In this document: in pieces, positions 40,812 to 50,825 of the stretch
Layout: each line of letters begins with the position of its first letter
Numbering within the stretch: position 1 is the first letter of the stretch
From: ENR-C20 sp942493145
Lineage (GTDB): Bacteria > Bacillota > Clostridia > Acetivibrionales > DTU013
DNA length: 64,000 bases
NCBI GenBank assembly: GCA_942493145.1
Contig: OW818679.1
Location: 744,001 to 808,000, forward strand
Direction: 5' to 3'
Notes under the pieces: generated by a model
What the model was told of the DNA's origin: nothing
What the model saw: only the letters and a program-made list of their open reading frames with translations
Database searches by the model: none
Position numbers and translations under genes: made by a program

Positions 40812-43800
40812 TTAATTAATAAAATATTCCTCAATGGCTACTGCAAGGTTAGCAGCAAGCCTGGCCTGGTTGTCTCCATTTATAAGCCATTCATGTTCGG
40901 AGGGATGAGGCACAAAACCGCTTTCAATAAGTATCGAGGGCGCCCATGTGGCTGTTGTGACAAAGAAGTTCTTATCGTGCACACCTCGTGGATATCGGCT
41001 GAGCGAACTTATAATGCGGTTATACACAGCTTCTGCAAGCTGCTTTGAAAGCTCTTCCCTGTAATATGATGAGAAGCCTTCGTATTTTGAGATATCAACA
41101 TTATCCTCCATGCTGTTGGCATGAACTGATATGAACAGATCGGGCCGTGTCTTGCGTGAAGCTGACAGGCGTTCGTTCAATGATACAGTTGTATCTGCCG
41201 TCCTTGTCATGAGTACCTTGGCTCCGAGGGACTCCAGCTCCGCCTTAAGCTTAAGAGAGATAGACAGATTAATGGTCTTCTCCGGATATGTCATACCAGT
41301 AGGGCCAATGGCTCCTGCATCACTGCCGCCATGCCCGGGATCGACCATTATAGTATAGCCTGACAATGTGCCAGCAGTTAAACCTGTCCCAGAGCTGTTT
41401 ACCGGAGACGCATGCCTCTTGATATGCAGAACCAATCCATCAGCTGTATTTTCCACGTAGTAGCCGTCGCATCGTTGGCCATCCTTTAATGTAAGTTCAT
41501 ATATAGCCTTGTATCCATCCCTCGAAACAGTTACGCCTGAGAATAGTGAATCCATGGGCAATGTCGGAATCGGGGCCTGTGGGGCTGTTGATGCCGTTGA
41601 AAGAACGAATTTCATTACAGCTCCGTCAAACGTAGCTGTTGCTGCTACTGATGCTGGTACCGCCGAAGTGACGGCCTTGGAAGCCTGAATGGAAAGCTTC
41701 AGTTCATCCCATCTGTCGCCGGTGGTATATGAAGCACCTCTAATTTCTGGTCGGAACTGACTTTTTGAGGAATATGTCTTCACATCAGAGGTTTTTACCC
41801 ACAAGCCGGAGGAGAGCCGGACAAAGCTACCCGTCATGCCGGTGATATAATCGGACATGCCCTTGTAAAGCTCGAACCTAACGCCGTTTGAGCTGGTGGG
41901 AGATTTGTATGCAATGACCGTATCATGATTGATCATTGCATAGAAAGGCGATTCTTTCATGATAACGCTTATCTTTGCAGGTGCTGAAAGGCTTCTGGTC
42001 TTTCCACCATAATTCATAGTATAAACCGGAGTGCCGATTACAATATTCCTGGGTGATCCGGTATAACTTGCCGGAAGTGTATGTACATAGGTGAAGGTGG
42101 CAGCATAAAGTCCGGAACCGATGGAGCTTGAAGTTTGTTTCATATGATAGCTTTTACTGCCCAATTTGACAGTCACCTTCGCGCCTGATGGTGCCTTGCA
42201 GGATAATGTTATTTTTTCTCCAGGCATCCTGTATTCCTGTGATTGTGGGAATGTTGATGCTGATATGATCTCAGCCCTGTCCATCTTTTGTGGACTGGAA
42301 GCTTTAGTCCTGTATATTACCCTGGTCGCATATGAAGCATCCTGTGATACAGTGAAGATATTGACACCCTCTTCAAGTTTCACCAAAATTCCATAATACC
42401 CGGCTGATGAACGGCCTGCCAGGGACTGCCCGTTTATGAAGAGCGGTTTGGTGGGATCGGAAACCCCACTGAGGTAGTACGTCCCGTAGCTTGTACTGAT
42501 ATTCGCAACTGGCCGGGCGATGGTGACGGATACAGATGTCGCTATTCCATCCTTTTTGCTATAATAGGCTTTCATCGCCGCACTCAAGGCAGGTAGTTCC
42601 TCCAGGGATTTATACCTGAAAAAGATGCTGCCTTTGACTTCGGGCAGGGTATCATTAAGCTTTAACTGCTTCTCAATCTCCGAAATGCCATACCAGGAGC
42701 TTGTCCTGTCAGAATTCCCAGCCCGGTAGGCTGCCTGACCGATATACAAATCTACTCCTGTCCCGGAGGTAACATCCTTCCACCAGAGCAGCAGCTTGCT
42801 GTAGTCTGCGACTGAATAACCGACGTTCCAGTAAATCTGTGGTGCGATATAGTCAATAAGTCCTTCTTTAACCCATTTCCTTGAATCAGCATAATGGTCG
42901 TAATAGGATTGCAGTCCTCGCGTATCGCTTCCCAACAGGTTTTTATCCTTGTTCGCCCATATGCCGAAGGGGCTTATGCCGAAGCGGACTTCCCTGCCTG
43001 AAGCTTTTATCGTTTTTGAAATATCGGATATCAGAATATCGACATTCGACCTTCGCCAGTCATCTATGCTTTTATAACCAGAGCCGTATTTTATATATGC
43101 AGCCCCGTCATTGAAATTCTTGCCTGGGTAAAAATAGTCATCCATATGGATGCCGTCGACATCATAACCTCCAATTATTTCGAGTACACTGTCCGTAATC
43201 ATTTTTCTGACACCAGGGATTCCAGGATTGAAATACAGGTTGCCGTCGGAATATTTGACGACCCAGGAAGGGTTTTTGACAGCGGGATTGGAGGCATCAA
43301 GGGTTTTAAGATCCTGTACCGGTTCGTCTGAAGTTTTCTTTGTGATCCTGTAGGGGTTGATCCAGGCGTGAACCTCAATACCACGTTTGTGGGCTTCGTC
43401 CACCCAGAACTTCAGAGGGTCGAAACTGTTGCCGGGTGCAAGGCCTTGAGTGCCGCTCAGATATTTTGACCACGGGAACAGTGAGGATTTGTAGAAAGCA
43501 TCTGCCGTTGGCCTGACCTGTAGGAATATAGCATTAAATCCGGTATCCGAAGCATATTCTATTATTTTACCTGCTTCACTTTTTAGTGTTTCGGAGTCGG
43601 TTCCGGGTTGGGACGGATAATCCAGATTAAGGACAGTAGCTACCCATAGTCCTCTGAGCTCGGTCTTGGCGTCTGGGGATGAACCTGTAAACGAAGCAGC
43701 ATCCGCAAAGACAGAGACTGGATTTGTGCCTGGTAAACCCTTGCCTGTACCTTCATCCGGAACTGCAAGTGTAAAAATGAAGGGCAGTAGGAACAGAATC

Positions 43801-43880
43801 ATAATCATGACCAAATACTTCGATAGCTTTCCTGAGAGTTTTCTGGTGCGTTTCCTTGGACGTTTCAATGACGGTATCAT
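40812..43880 (-). CDS. GHL10-type glycosidase fused to N-acetylmuramoyl-L-alanine amidase
   Basis: 1022 residues. A basic start and one membrane segment (YLVMIMILFLLPFIFTLAV) export or anchor it. The first catalytic domain (about residues 70-400) is the GHL10/DUF187 barrel: ELRGLWVATVLNLDYPSQPG, GFNAIFLQVRPTADAFYKSS, GIEVHAWINPYRI, VDGIHMDDYFYPGKNF. The middle region is beta-rich. The last 190 residues are Amidase_3 with zinc ligands and catalytic Glu visible: MVDPGHGGSDAGAIG, YPEKTINLS, FISVHANSM, ILIESGFV. It probably cuts peptidoglycan in the wall. The ATG at 43880 has AAAGGAG 9 bases upstream; an earlier ATG overlaps that site. Confidence 0.88.
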   Translation of the reverse strand: MIPSLKRPRKRTRKLSGKLSKYLVMIMILFLLPFIFTLAVPDEGTGKGLPGTNPVSVFADAASFTGSSPDAKTELRGLWVATVLNLDYPSQPGTDSETLKSEAGKIIEYASDTGFNAIFLQVRPTADAFYKSSLFPWSKYLSGTQGLAPGNSFDPLKFWVDEAHKRGIEVHAWINPYRITKKTSDEPVQDLKTLDASNPAVKNPSWVVKYSDGNLYFNPGIPGVRKMITDSVLEIIGGYDVDGIHMDDYFYPGKNFNDGAAYIKYGSGYKSIDDWRRSNVDILISDISKTIKASGREVRFGISPFGIWANKDKNLLGSDTRGLQSYYDHYADSRKWVKEGLIDYIAPQIYWNVGYSVADYSKLLLWWKDVTSGTGVDLYIGQAAYRAGNSDRTSSWYGISEIEKQLKLNDTLPEVKGSIFFRYKSLEELPALSAAMKAYYSKKDGIATSVSVTIARPVANISTSYGTYYLSGVSDPTKPLFINGQSLAGRSSAGYYGILVKLEEGVNIFTVSQDASYATRVIYRTKASSPQKMDRAEIISASTFPQSQEYRMPGEKITLSCKAPSGAKVTVKLGSKSYHMKQTSSSIGSGLYAATFTYVHTLPASYTGSPRNIVIGTPVYTMNYGGKTRSLSAPAKISVIMKESPFYAMINHDTVIAYKSPTSSNGVRFELYKGMSDYITGMTGSFVRLSSGLWVKTSDVKTYSSKSQFRPEIRGASYTTGDRWDELKLSIQASKAVTSAVPASVAATATFDGAVMKFVLSTASTAPQAPIPTLPMDSLFSGVTVSRDGYKAIYELTLKDGQRCDGYYVENTADGLVLHIKRHASPVNSSGTGLTAGTLSGYTIMVDPGHGGSDAGAIGPTGMTYPEKTINLSISLKLKAELESLGAKVLMTRTADTTVSLNERLSASRKTRPDLFISVHANSMEDNVDISKYEGFSSYYREELSKQLAEAVYNRIISSLSRYPRGVHDKNFFVTTATWAPSILIESGFVPHPSEHEWLINGDNQARLAANLAVAIEEYFIN

Positions 43881-44004
43881 ATGCGTAAACTCCTTTAACA
43901 TATAATTCGACCGCCATTACATAAATACCTGTGTAGTAACTTATTATTAACCATTACGCAACAGTATTGAAATGTGTCATGATTTTGAAGGACAATCTGT
44001 CCCA

Positions 44005-44036
44005 TAAAAAAGGCGCTTCCCAATTGGAAAGCGCCC
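44005..44036 (-). terminator. Terminator of the glutamate dehydrogenase gene
   Basis: On the minus strand GGCGCTTTCC and GGAAGCGCC pair around a short AATTG loop (44012-44035, one bulged base) and are followed by TTTTTT. It lies just after the gdhA stop codon. Confidence 0.88.
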
Positions 44037-44053
44037 CATTTAAGTTATATCGA

Positions 44054-45391
44054 TCAATATGCGATTCCCTGTGCATACATTGCATTTGCCACCTTGAGGA
44101 ATCCGGCGATGTTTGCACCTGCAACCAGGTTGTCTTCAAAGCCGTATTCTTTTGCAGCTGCGCTTGCATTCTTGTATATGTTGACCATTATATCCTGAAG
44201 CTTTGCATCAACCTCTTCAAAAGACCAGGAATACCTCATGCTGTTCTGTGACATTTCAAGTGCTGAAGTTGCAACTCCACCTGCGTTTGCGGCCTTAGCG
44301 GGTGCAAAGATGATCTTCTTTGAGAGGAATACTTCAACAGCTTCGGGAGTGGAAGGCATGTTGGCGCCTTCACCGACTGCATGGCATCCGTTTGCGATGA
44401 GGAGATCGGCGGATCTGCCATCGATTTCGTTCTGAGTAGCGCAGGGCAGTGCGATGTCGCATTTGACCGACCAGACGCCGCTGCAGCCTTCGGTGTATTT
44501 TGCATTGGGATGGTATTTGACATATTCGGAGATCCTTTTTCTTTCAACCTCCTTGATTTTCTGAACGGTTGCTACCTTGATACCATCGGGATCATATATG
44601 TATCCGTTGGAATCGCTGACTGTAACGACCTTTCCACCGAGCTGCTGTGCTTTTTGAGTAGCATATATTGCAACATTGCCCGAACCGGATACAGCTACTG
44701 TTGCGCCCTTGAAGGATTTACCCCTGGCTTTGAGTGCCTCTTCCATCAAATAGCAAAGACCGTAACCGGTAGCTTCGGTCCTGGCAAGGCTTCCTCCCCA
44801 GGTAAGGCCTTTACCGGTAAGAACACCCGTGAATTCATCTCTGAGTCTCTTGTACTGTCCGAACAGGTATCCGATTTCTCTTCCGCCTACGCCGATATCA
44901 CCAGCGGGCACGTCGGTGTCGGCGCCTATATACTTCTGTAATTCGGTCATGAAGCTCTGGCAGAATTTCATGACTTCATTATCTGATTTGCCTTTGGGAT
45001 CGAAATCACTTCCACCCTTGCCTCCGCCAATTGGAAGACCGGTGAGTGAATTCTTGAAGATCTGTTCAAAACCGAGGAATTTGAGGATACTTGCATTAAC
45101 TGAAGGATGGAATCTGAGACCGCCCTTGTATGGGCCGATTGCGCTGTTGAATTGAACTCTGAAGCCTCTGTTGACCTGTACGATGCCGTTGTCGTCAACC
45201 CACGGTACTCTGAATATTATCATTCTTTCGGGCTCTACCATCCTTTCGAAGATCCCGGCCTTCACCCATTCAGGATGCTTTTCGGCTACAGGTTCGATGG
45301 ATTCCAGTACTTCGCGTACTGCTTGAAGGAATTCCGGTTCATTCGGATTCTTTCTTTCAACCTTTTCCATTACACTACCGAGTATTTTCAT
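44054..45391 (-). CDS. gdhA: Glutamate dehydrogenase
   Basis: 445 residues of the hexameric NADP-type family. Characteristic segments are GPYKGGLRFHPSVNASILKF, LTGLPIGGGKGGSDFDPKGK (with the catalytic lysine), DVPAGDIGVGGREIGYLFGQ and the nucleotide fold GATVAVSGSGNVAIYATQKA. It interconverts 2-oxoglutarate plus ammonia with glutamate in the cytoplasm. The length is standard. AGGGGG lies about 9 bases before the ATG. It is a single gene with its own terminator. Confidence 0.95.
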   Translation of the reverse strand: MKILGSVMEKVERKNPNEPEFLQAVREVLESIEPVAEKHPEWVKAGIFERMVEPERMIIFRVPWVDDNGIVQVNRGFRVQFNSAIGPYKGGLRFHPSVNASILKFLGFEQIFKNSLTGLPIGGGKGGSDFDPKGKSDNEVMKFCQSFMTELQKYIGADTDVPAGDIGVGGREIGYLFGQYKRLRDEFTGVLTGKGLTWGGSLARTEATGYGLCYLMEEALKARGKSFKGATVAVSGSGNVAIYATQKAQQLGGKVVTVSDSNGYIYDPDGIKVATVQKIKEVERKRISEYVKYHPNAKYTEGCSGVWSVKCDIALPCATQNEIDGRSADLLIANGCHAVGEGANMPSTPEAVEVFLSKKIIFAPAKAANAGGVATSALEMSQNSMRYSWSFEEVDAKLQDIMVNIYKNASAAAKEYGFEDNLVAGANIAGFLKVANAMYAQGIAY

Positions 45392-45747
45392 TCTTAAAAT
45401 CCCCCTGACTAATTATTTTGGCTCTTTGTGAGATGCACGACATTGTACACCACTTGAAAATATACCGCGTTGTATACCCCAAAATCGCTATTGGGGTTGC
45501 ATTAATGATACAAATTATGTTATGTAGAATTATAGCAAATGGAAAGCAAAATTGCAAGTGGGAGAAACATAACTTTCATAAATTTTTCCCTTACCAGAAT
45601 AAGTATTCTGTTATTCTTTAGCTATAACCTTGATATATCAAGCTTTTACGTAAAATAATCATATTTCATATTAAAAAATGTTTAAATTCACAACATGGAA
45701 ATATGCAGGAAAGCCTTCAAAAATCATCGCATATGAGCATAATTTGC

Positions 45748-45789
45748 ATAATCTTATGCATCATCTTGTGTATAATCTCGTGCATCCTC
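45748..45789 (+). repeat. Imperfect direct repeat before the PilZ gene
   Basis: ATAATCTTATGCATCATC (45748-45765) recurs as ATAATCTCGTGCATCCTC (45772-45789), a 24-base period. It lies in a 520-base AT-rich gap between gdhA and the PilZ gene and may be a regulator site or chance low-complexity DNA. Nothing else was recognised in the gap. Confidence 0.45.
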
Positions 45790-45912
45790 AACAAGCCATT
45801 GTAGCTTGATTTACAAAACAAGAGTATGATATCATTAATCAATCAGGAATTTATATGTTGTAATATTACTCTTGAAATGCTGATGTTCACAGTTGATTTC
45901 TTAGGAGGTAAT

Positions 45913-46524
45913 ATGAGCTTTAATTCCAAAGTAGAAAAAATTGACCTGTTGGTTTATAGTGCGGATAATTTGATCAGATGCAATGTCGTAGAATCCCTGG
46001 ATAACAAAATAAAAGCCGCACCTATTGCCAGTAAGGTTGACATGTTCCAGGCAGGCTATCCTGTGGTGTGCATGTTTATAAGTGAAGGGGTACTTAAATT
46101 CCGAAATGGTGAAATTTCTGAAGTTGATAATAAAAACTTGTTGCTTGTTGTTGACATGCCATTTGAGGTGGTCATAGAAGAACGGCGAATTTTTGAAAGA
46201 TACCCCGTATCCCTTGAAGTCAGTGCCAGAAGGAAGTTTTCCAACAAGAGGTTCCTCCTGATTGCAAAAGACTTGAGTGAATATGGAATGGGAGCGGTTT
46301 CAAAAATTGATTTGGAAATGGATGAGATCATCGACATGAACCTTATCACCGGCCGTTATATGTTTTACTTTGTCGGGAAGGTGACGTGGAAGCAGCAAAA
46401 GAGAGATTATTTTGATTATGGCTTCCAGCTGACTGAATTCGATATAACAACAAAAGCATCCATGGCATCTTATCTTGGAAAGCTCAACGAAGATTATAAA
46501 AAATTATATGAAAAGACCAAATGA
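45913..46524 (+). CDS. PilZ-domain c-di-GMP-binding protein (YcgR-like)
   Basis: 203 residues. The N-terminal half is a YcgR-N-like beta domain. The PilZ domain carries both ligand motifs: RxxxR in EERRIFERYPVS, and DxSxxG in KDLSEYGMGAV. It would bind cyclic di-GMP and act as a flagellar brake or another output. The start at 45913 is chosen for AGGAGG a few bases upstream; a longer frame lacks a site. The spore germination operon begins 45 bases after its stop, but no functional link is known. Confidence 0.88.
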   Translation: MSFNSKVEKIDLLVYSADNLIRCNVVESLDNKIKAAPIASKVDMFQAGYPVVCMFISEGVLKFRNGEISEVDNKNLLLVVDMPFEVVIEERRIFERYPVSLEVSARRKFSNKRFLLIAKDLSEYGMGAVSKIDLEMDEIIDMNLITGRYMFYFVGKVTWKQQKRDYFDYGFQLTEFDITTKASMASYLGKLNEDYKKLYEKTK

Positions 46525-46569
46525 ATATTTGCATTGAATCGAACAAACCATAATCATAGATAATTTTGT

Positions 46570-48273
46570 ATGATTGTTGGTGATTTTGGTGTGCTCAGAT
46601 TCGTTATAAAAAAATTGCAGTATAGACGATTGAAAGTCTTAAATGACCGGAATGAAAGACCGTCAGGAGAAAAACCTGCCGATTCATTCAATGATACCTT
46701 ATTTGGCAGTGTTCTTGAGATCAATCTGGCACTTCTGAAAAAAACCTTTCACGATAGCAATGACTTGATAATAAGAAGGTTCGAATTCATTATGAATACC
46801 AGGAACAGGTGTGCATTGGCATTCATAAATAATTTGATCGATAACGATGCTCTTAGCAATAATGTCCTTAAGCCGCTTATGAACATCAATATTCCAGCTG
46901 AAAGAGTACAATGCACAACAGAAGGATCCCAGCAGCCACATGCATCGGGCACGGCCGGAATGACAGACTGTGCAGCGCTTTTGGATGTCATTGCATATGA
47001 GATACTTTCGGTAAGCAGCATCAACAAAATATCCTCCATTGAGGATGTTACCGCAAGACTTCTGTCCGGGAGTGCGATCCTTATTCTGGATGGATGTGAA
47101 AATGCCCTGGAGATTCCAGCGCAAAAATGGGAGAAAAGGCAAATTGAAGAGCCTCAGACGGAGAGTGTGGTCAGGGGTCCGAGGGAAGGCTTTGTTGAGA
47201 ATATTAATTATAACAGGGAATTGCTCAGACGGAAGCTTAAAGATCCCGATCTCTGTTTTGAGAGTCTTGTCATCGGCGACAAAAGCAGAACAGAAATTAA
47301 TGTAGTTTACTTGAAAAGTGTTGCATCATCAGAATTAATCGATGAAATAATGACCAGGCTGAAGCGGATCAAAATCGACGCTGTACTTGAATCGGGGTAT
47401 ATTGAGCAATTGATTGAGGATGCTCCTTATTCCATTTTCTCTACGATCGCTAACAGTGAAAAGCCGGACAAGGTCGCTGCGAAGATACTGGAAGGCCGTG
47501 TGGCAATTCTGGCTGACGGGTCACCGTTTGTGCTGACTGTTCCGATGCTCTTCATGGAGAGCTTCCAGAGCGTTGAGGACTACTACTCCAGGCCTTACTT
47601 CGCAAGCTTTGTAAGGCTGGTGAGGATAACAGCATATTTTATAAGTGTACTTGCCCCAGCTGCATATGTTGCGTTGACTGTCTACCATCAGGAGCTTATA
47701 CCAACCGAGCTTCTTATATCCATAACCTCAACAAGAAGGCAGGTGCCTTTCCCAGCAATTGTCGAAGCGCTTTTGATGACAGGAATGTTCGATATACTGA
47801 GGGAAGCGGGGGTCCGTCTTCCAAAGCCTGTCGGACCGGCAGTGAGCATCGTCGGCGCTTTGGTACTGGGTCAGTCCGCTGTACAGGCAGGCCTTGTAAG
47901 CCCTATCATGATAATAGTCGTAGCCGCAACGGCAATCTGTAGTTTTACAGTCCCACCGCAGACAGACTCGGGTACAATACTCAGGTACTTTTTTCTTACC
48001 CTTGCAGGTGTTGCAGGTGGTTTTGGAGTTATCATGGGGTTCCTGGCAACTACAGTACATCTTTTATCTCTCAGGTCCTTCGGAACTCCATACATGTCTC
48101 CTGTTGCCCCATTTTCAAAGTCATTTTTAAAGGATACCTTCATAAGACTTCCCCTCTGGAGCATGATAAACCGTCCTGCTGCAATAGAAGGTCGCAATGC
48201 AGCAAGGATGAGTACCGGGCAGAAGCCATCGGTGGAAAATCCGGGAAGGAAAGGTCAGAGGCAACATGAATGA
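46570..48273 (+). CDS. Spore germination receptor subunit A (GerA family)
   Basis: 567 residues. The soluble N-terminal domain contains DTLFGSVLEINLALLKKTFH and LIDNDALSNNVLKPLMNI; the typical GerA core follows (GFVENINYNRELLRRKLKDP, ILEGRVAILADGSPFVLTVP, FQSVEDYYSRPYFASFVRLV). After it come membrane segments, including YFISVLAPAAYVALTVYHQE and GPAVSIVGALVLGQSAVQAG. It is part of the inner-membrane nutrient receptor of the spore. No good ribosome binding site precedes the ATG, so the start may lie a little downstream. The gene overlaps the C-subunit gene by 8 bases. Confidence 0.93.
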   Translation: MIVGDFGVLRFVIKKLQYRRLKVLNDRNERPSGEKPADSFNDTLFGSVLEINLALLKKTFHDSNDLIIRRFEFIMNTRNRCALAFINNLIDNDALSNNVLKPLMNINIPAERVQCTTEGSQQPHASGTAGMTDCAALLDVIAYEILSVSSINKISSIEDVTARLLSGSAILILDGCENALEIPAQKWEKRQIEEPQTESVVRGPREGFVENINYNRELLRRKLKDPDLCFESLVIGDKSRTEINVVYLKSVASSELIDEIMTRLKRIKIDAVLESGYIEQLIEDAPYSIFSTIANSEKPDKVAAKILEGRVAILADGSPFVLTVPMLFMESFQSVEDYYSRPYFASFVRLVRITAYFISVLAPAAYVALTVYHQELIPTELLISITSTRRQVPFPAIVEALLMTGMFDILREAGVRLPKPVGPAVSIVGALVLGQSAVQAGLVSPIMIIVVAATAICSFTVPPQTDSGTILRYFFLTLAGVAGGFGVIMGFLATTVHLLSLRSFGTPYMSPVAPFSKSFLKDTFIRLPLWSMINRPAAIEGRNAARMSTGQKPSVENPGRKGQRQHE

Positions 48274-49477
48274 GCGAGGTGTGAGAAGAAAAATTGCATT
48301 GCTCTCCTGCCTCCTGGTCTTTTCAACCATGTCCATGACAGGCTGCTGGAATGCCAGAGAACTGAAATCGCTTCAGATAGTGGCGGGCATGGGGATAGAT
48401 ATGGGAGAGGAACCGGGGAATATCCGGTTGACGGCGCAGATAATAAATACCAATAATATGGGAAGTAATTCGTCAAGCGATTCAGGAAACGGAGGTGGTG
48501 GGAATGAAGGTGCAAAGCCATATTGGAATCTCACAAGTGAGGAGGCGCACATTTTCCTTGCAGCGAGGGAAATGACCCATAAACTGGATCAAAAACTGTT
48601 TGTGGCACACAACCAGGTGATAGTTTTCTCAGAAGAAGTGGCAGCAGAAGGCCTGGGTGAATACATCGACTTTTTTTTAAGGGCTCATGAAATGCGCCCG
48701 AACTCGCTGGTGCTGATCTCAAAACCAGAGGCTTTTGATGTGCTGGATAATATGCCCGAAACTGGATTGCTGCCTGCGACAAGCCTTGCAAAGCTGGATA
48801 AGTCATATGGGAATACATCACATTGGCTCAAGGTGAATTTAAAAGACTTTACCACAGCTTTGAGAAGTAAGACCATTTCACCTACGCTTCCTTTGGTCGA
48901 CATAATCTTGGAAAATGGCGAAAAGAATTTTGAAATAGACGGCTTGGCAGTGTTGAAGAAAGACAAAATGGTGGGGACCCTTGATAAGGAGGAAACAAGG
49001 GGACTTCTTTGGGTTACAGGCATGGTTAAAAGTGGAGTTATCACTGTCCCTTCACCCGATGGCAAAGAGGAAGTCATTTTGGAAATTACAAAGACCAGCA
49101 CAAAAACTAATCCGGAATTAAAGGATGGGAAAATCATCATCAACATTGATATTAAGGAAGAGTCCAGCCTCACCGAACAAACTTCGCAGGAAGACATGTC
49201 AAAAGCGCCTTTGGCGGAGGTACTGCAAAAGGAACAGGAGGATATCATCAGGAGTGAAATAATTAAGTCATTTAAAAAATCCAAAGAATTGAAAACCGAT
49301 ATTTTTGGTTTTGGAGAGATGATCCATAAAAAATACAAAAATGAATGGAAAGAGTTGGAGTTAAACTGGGATGAAATTTATCCTTCAATACAATTGAACA
49401 TTTCCATAAAATCAAAACTGGGGGGGACAGGACTTATCAGTGAACCTGTCATCTCTGAAAAGGGGGGAGCACAGTGA
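48266..49477 (+). CDS. Spore germination receptor subunit C (Ger(x)C family lipoprotein)
   Basis: 403 residues. A lipoprotein signal ends in SMTGC with Cys27 lipidated, followed by the family hallmark WNARELKSLQIVAGMGIDM. The rest is the three-domain GerC body, with AREMTHKLDQKLFVAHNQVI and DFFLRAHEMRPN. It is anchored to the outer face of the spore inner membrane and joins the A and B subunits. The order here is A-C-B, seen in many Clostridia. Both ends overlap the neighbouring genes, so the operon is coupled. Confidence 0.93.
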   Translation: MNERGVRRKIALLSCLLVFSTMSMTGCWNARELKSLQIVAGMGIDMGEEPGNIRLTAQIINTNNMGSNSSSDSGNGGGGNEGAKPYWNLTSEEAHIFLAAREMTHKLDQKLFVAHNQVIVFSEEVAAEGLGEYIDFFLRAHEMRPNSLVLISKPEAFDVLDNMPETGLLPATSLAKLDKSYGNTSHWLKVNLKDFTTALRSKTISPTLPLVDIILENGEKNFEIDGLAVLKKDKMVGTLDKEETRGLLWVTGMVKSGVITVPSPDGKEEVILEITKTSTKTNPELKDGKIIINIDIKEESSLTEQTSQEDMSKAPLAEVLQKEQEDIIRSEIIKSFKKSKELKTDIFGFGEMIHKKYKNEWKELELNWDEIYPSIQLNISIKSKLGGTGLISEPVISEKGGAQ

Positions 49478-50577
49478 ATATCGAAAAAGGGAGAATTTCT
49501 GTTTCACAACTATTCTTTGTTGTTGCCGGTTATATCCAGGGAGCAGTCATATCGATTCCATTCATGCCACAGATCGCCCGGCAGGACAGCTGGCTTGGCA
49601 TTCTATCTGGCTTTGTATTCACCGTCCCTTTCATAATGGTTTTTTGTTCATTAGCCTTAAGATTTACGGGTATGAACCTTATACAGATAAATGCCATGGT
49701 ATTTGGTAAAATTCCAGGAGGTTTTGTTTCAGTGGCATATATCTATTATTTCACGATATTGCTTTCATTTAATGCAAGGAGCATAGCAACGCTTTACACT
49801 ACATACCTCATGCCCGAAACACCGATGCCGTTTTTTTTAATCATCTTCATAACAGTATGCGCATATACCGTCGGTAAGGGGTTGGAGGTCATAACACGCC
49901 TCGCGCCTATCTGTATTGTTTTTGTATCTGTGACAATAATCAGCACATTTGTTTTGCTTATTCCCGAGATGAAATTTTCCAATTTCCTTCCTTTGTTCGA
50001 TCTACCGTTTATAAAATATGTACAGGCAACAAATGCCTCCAGCAGTATATTTTTCGGCGAAATAGTCATTATGATTGTAATCATGTCATCACTTGACAGT
50101 AAAGCACATGTAAAAAGGAACGTCATGCTTGGCGTACTTACAGGACTGGTTAGCCTGCTGCTTGCCCAAATCCGCAATACGGCGGTAGCCGGGGGTATTG
50201 AGCCAATACTGATTACCGCATCATTCGAAGTGACGAGGCTGATAGACATAGGGGATATCTTCACAAGGATGGATATGCTAATAATTATCGCACAAACTGT
50301 AATACTGTTCTTCCGGTGCAGTGTATTATATTATGCCATATCGTTGTCCCTGGGACAACTGATGGGATTAAGATCGTATGGTCCTTTGATACTGCCTGTG
50401 GGTGGGATTGTTGTTGTGCTTTCCATGATTGTTTTTGAATCATATGCAGAGGTGGGAAAATATGCTTCTACGAATATTGTTTTTGTTGTGCCTTTTATTA
50501 TATTTATTCCTCTGATCATGCTTATTACCGCAAAGGTGCGTCATTTGCCCGAAAAGCACCGGGAAGGCGGTGCTTGA
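49474..50577 (+). CDS. Spore germination permease subunit B (GerB family)
   Basis: 367 residues, about ten membrane helices of the APC-like spore permease family (RISVSQLFFVVAGYIQGAVI, SIPFMPQIARQDSWLGILSG, SFNARSIATLYTTYLMPETP, LFDLPFIKYVQA). It binds the germinant in the receptor. Translation starts at GTG within the end of the C-subunit gene, 4 bases of overlap, after AAAGGGGGGAG. It ends overlapping a small membrane protein gene. Confidence 0.93.
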   Translation: MNIEKGRISVSQLFFVVAGYIQGAVISIPFMPQIARQDSWLGILSGFVFTVPFIMVFCSLALRFTGMNLIQINAMVFGKIPGGFVSVAYIYYFTILLSFNARSIATLYTTYLMPETPMPFFLIIFITVCAYTVGKGLEVITRLAPICIVFVSVTIISTFVLLIPEMKFSNFLPLFDLPFIKYVQATNASSSIFFGEIVIMIVIMSSLDSKAHVKRNVMLGVLTGLVSLLLAQIRNTAVAGGIEPILITASFEVTRLIDIGDIFTRMDMLIIIAQTVILFFRCSVLYYAISLSLGQLMGLRSYGPLILPVGGIVVVLSMIVFESYAEVGKYASTNIVFVVPFIIFIPLIMLITAKVRHLPEKHREGGA

Positions 50578-50798
50578 GGTTGTTTATCGTGATTCTCATA
50601 TATGCAGCTATGGCGTTATTCCAGATACCTCCACTTGTTAAGAAAAGGCAATGGCGGGAGCTTACAGCCTTCAGTGCATTTTATGTAACAGCTCTGACAA
50701 TGGGTATACTCTTTGCCCTTGATGTGAAAATTCCAAATCCGCTGGAGGGGATGAGGATAATACTTGAGGATATGCTTCATTTAAAATATCCCGAGTGA
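50574..50798 (+). CDS. Small two-helix membrane protein of the ger operon
   Basis: 74 residues with two hydrophobic segments (LFIVILIYAAMALFQIPPLV and FYVTALTMGILFALDV). It starts at TTG (50574), overlapping the GerB stop by 4 bases, so it is translated by coupling. Short proteins of this kind often end clostridial germination operons and may be accessory (D-type) receptor subunits. The function is not established. Confidence 0.75.
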   Translation: MRLFIVILIYAAMALFQIPPLVKKRQWRELTAFSAFYVTALTMGILFALDVKIPNPLEGMRIILEDMLHLKYPE

Positions 50799-50825
50799 AT
50801 TAACCGATAATCTAGTTAAAGGTAC

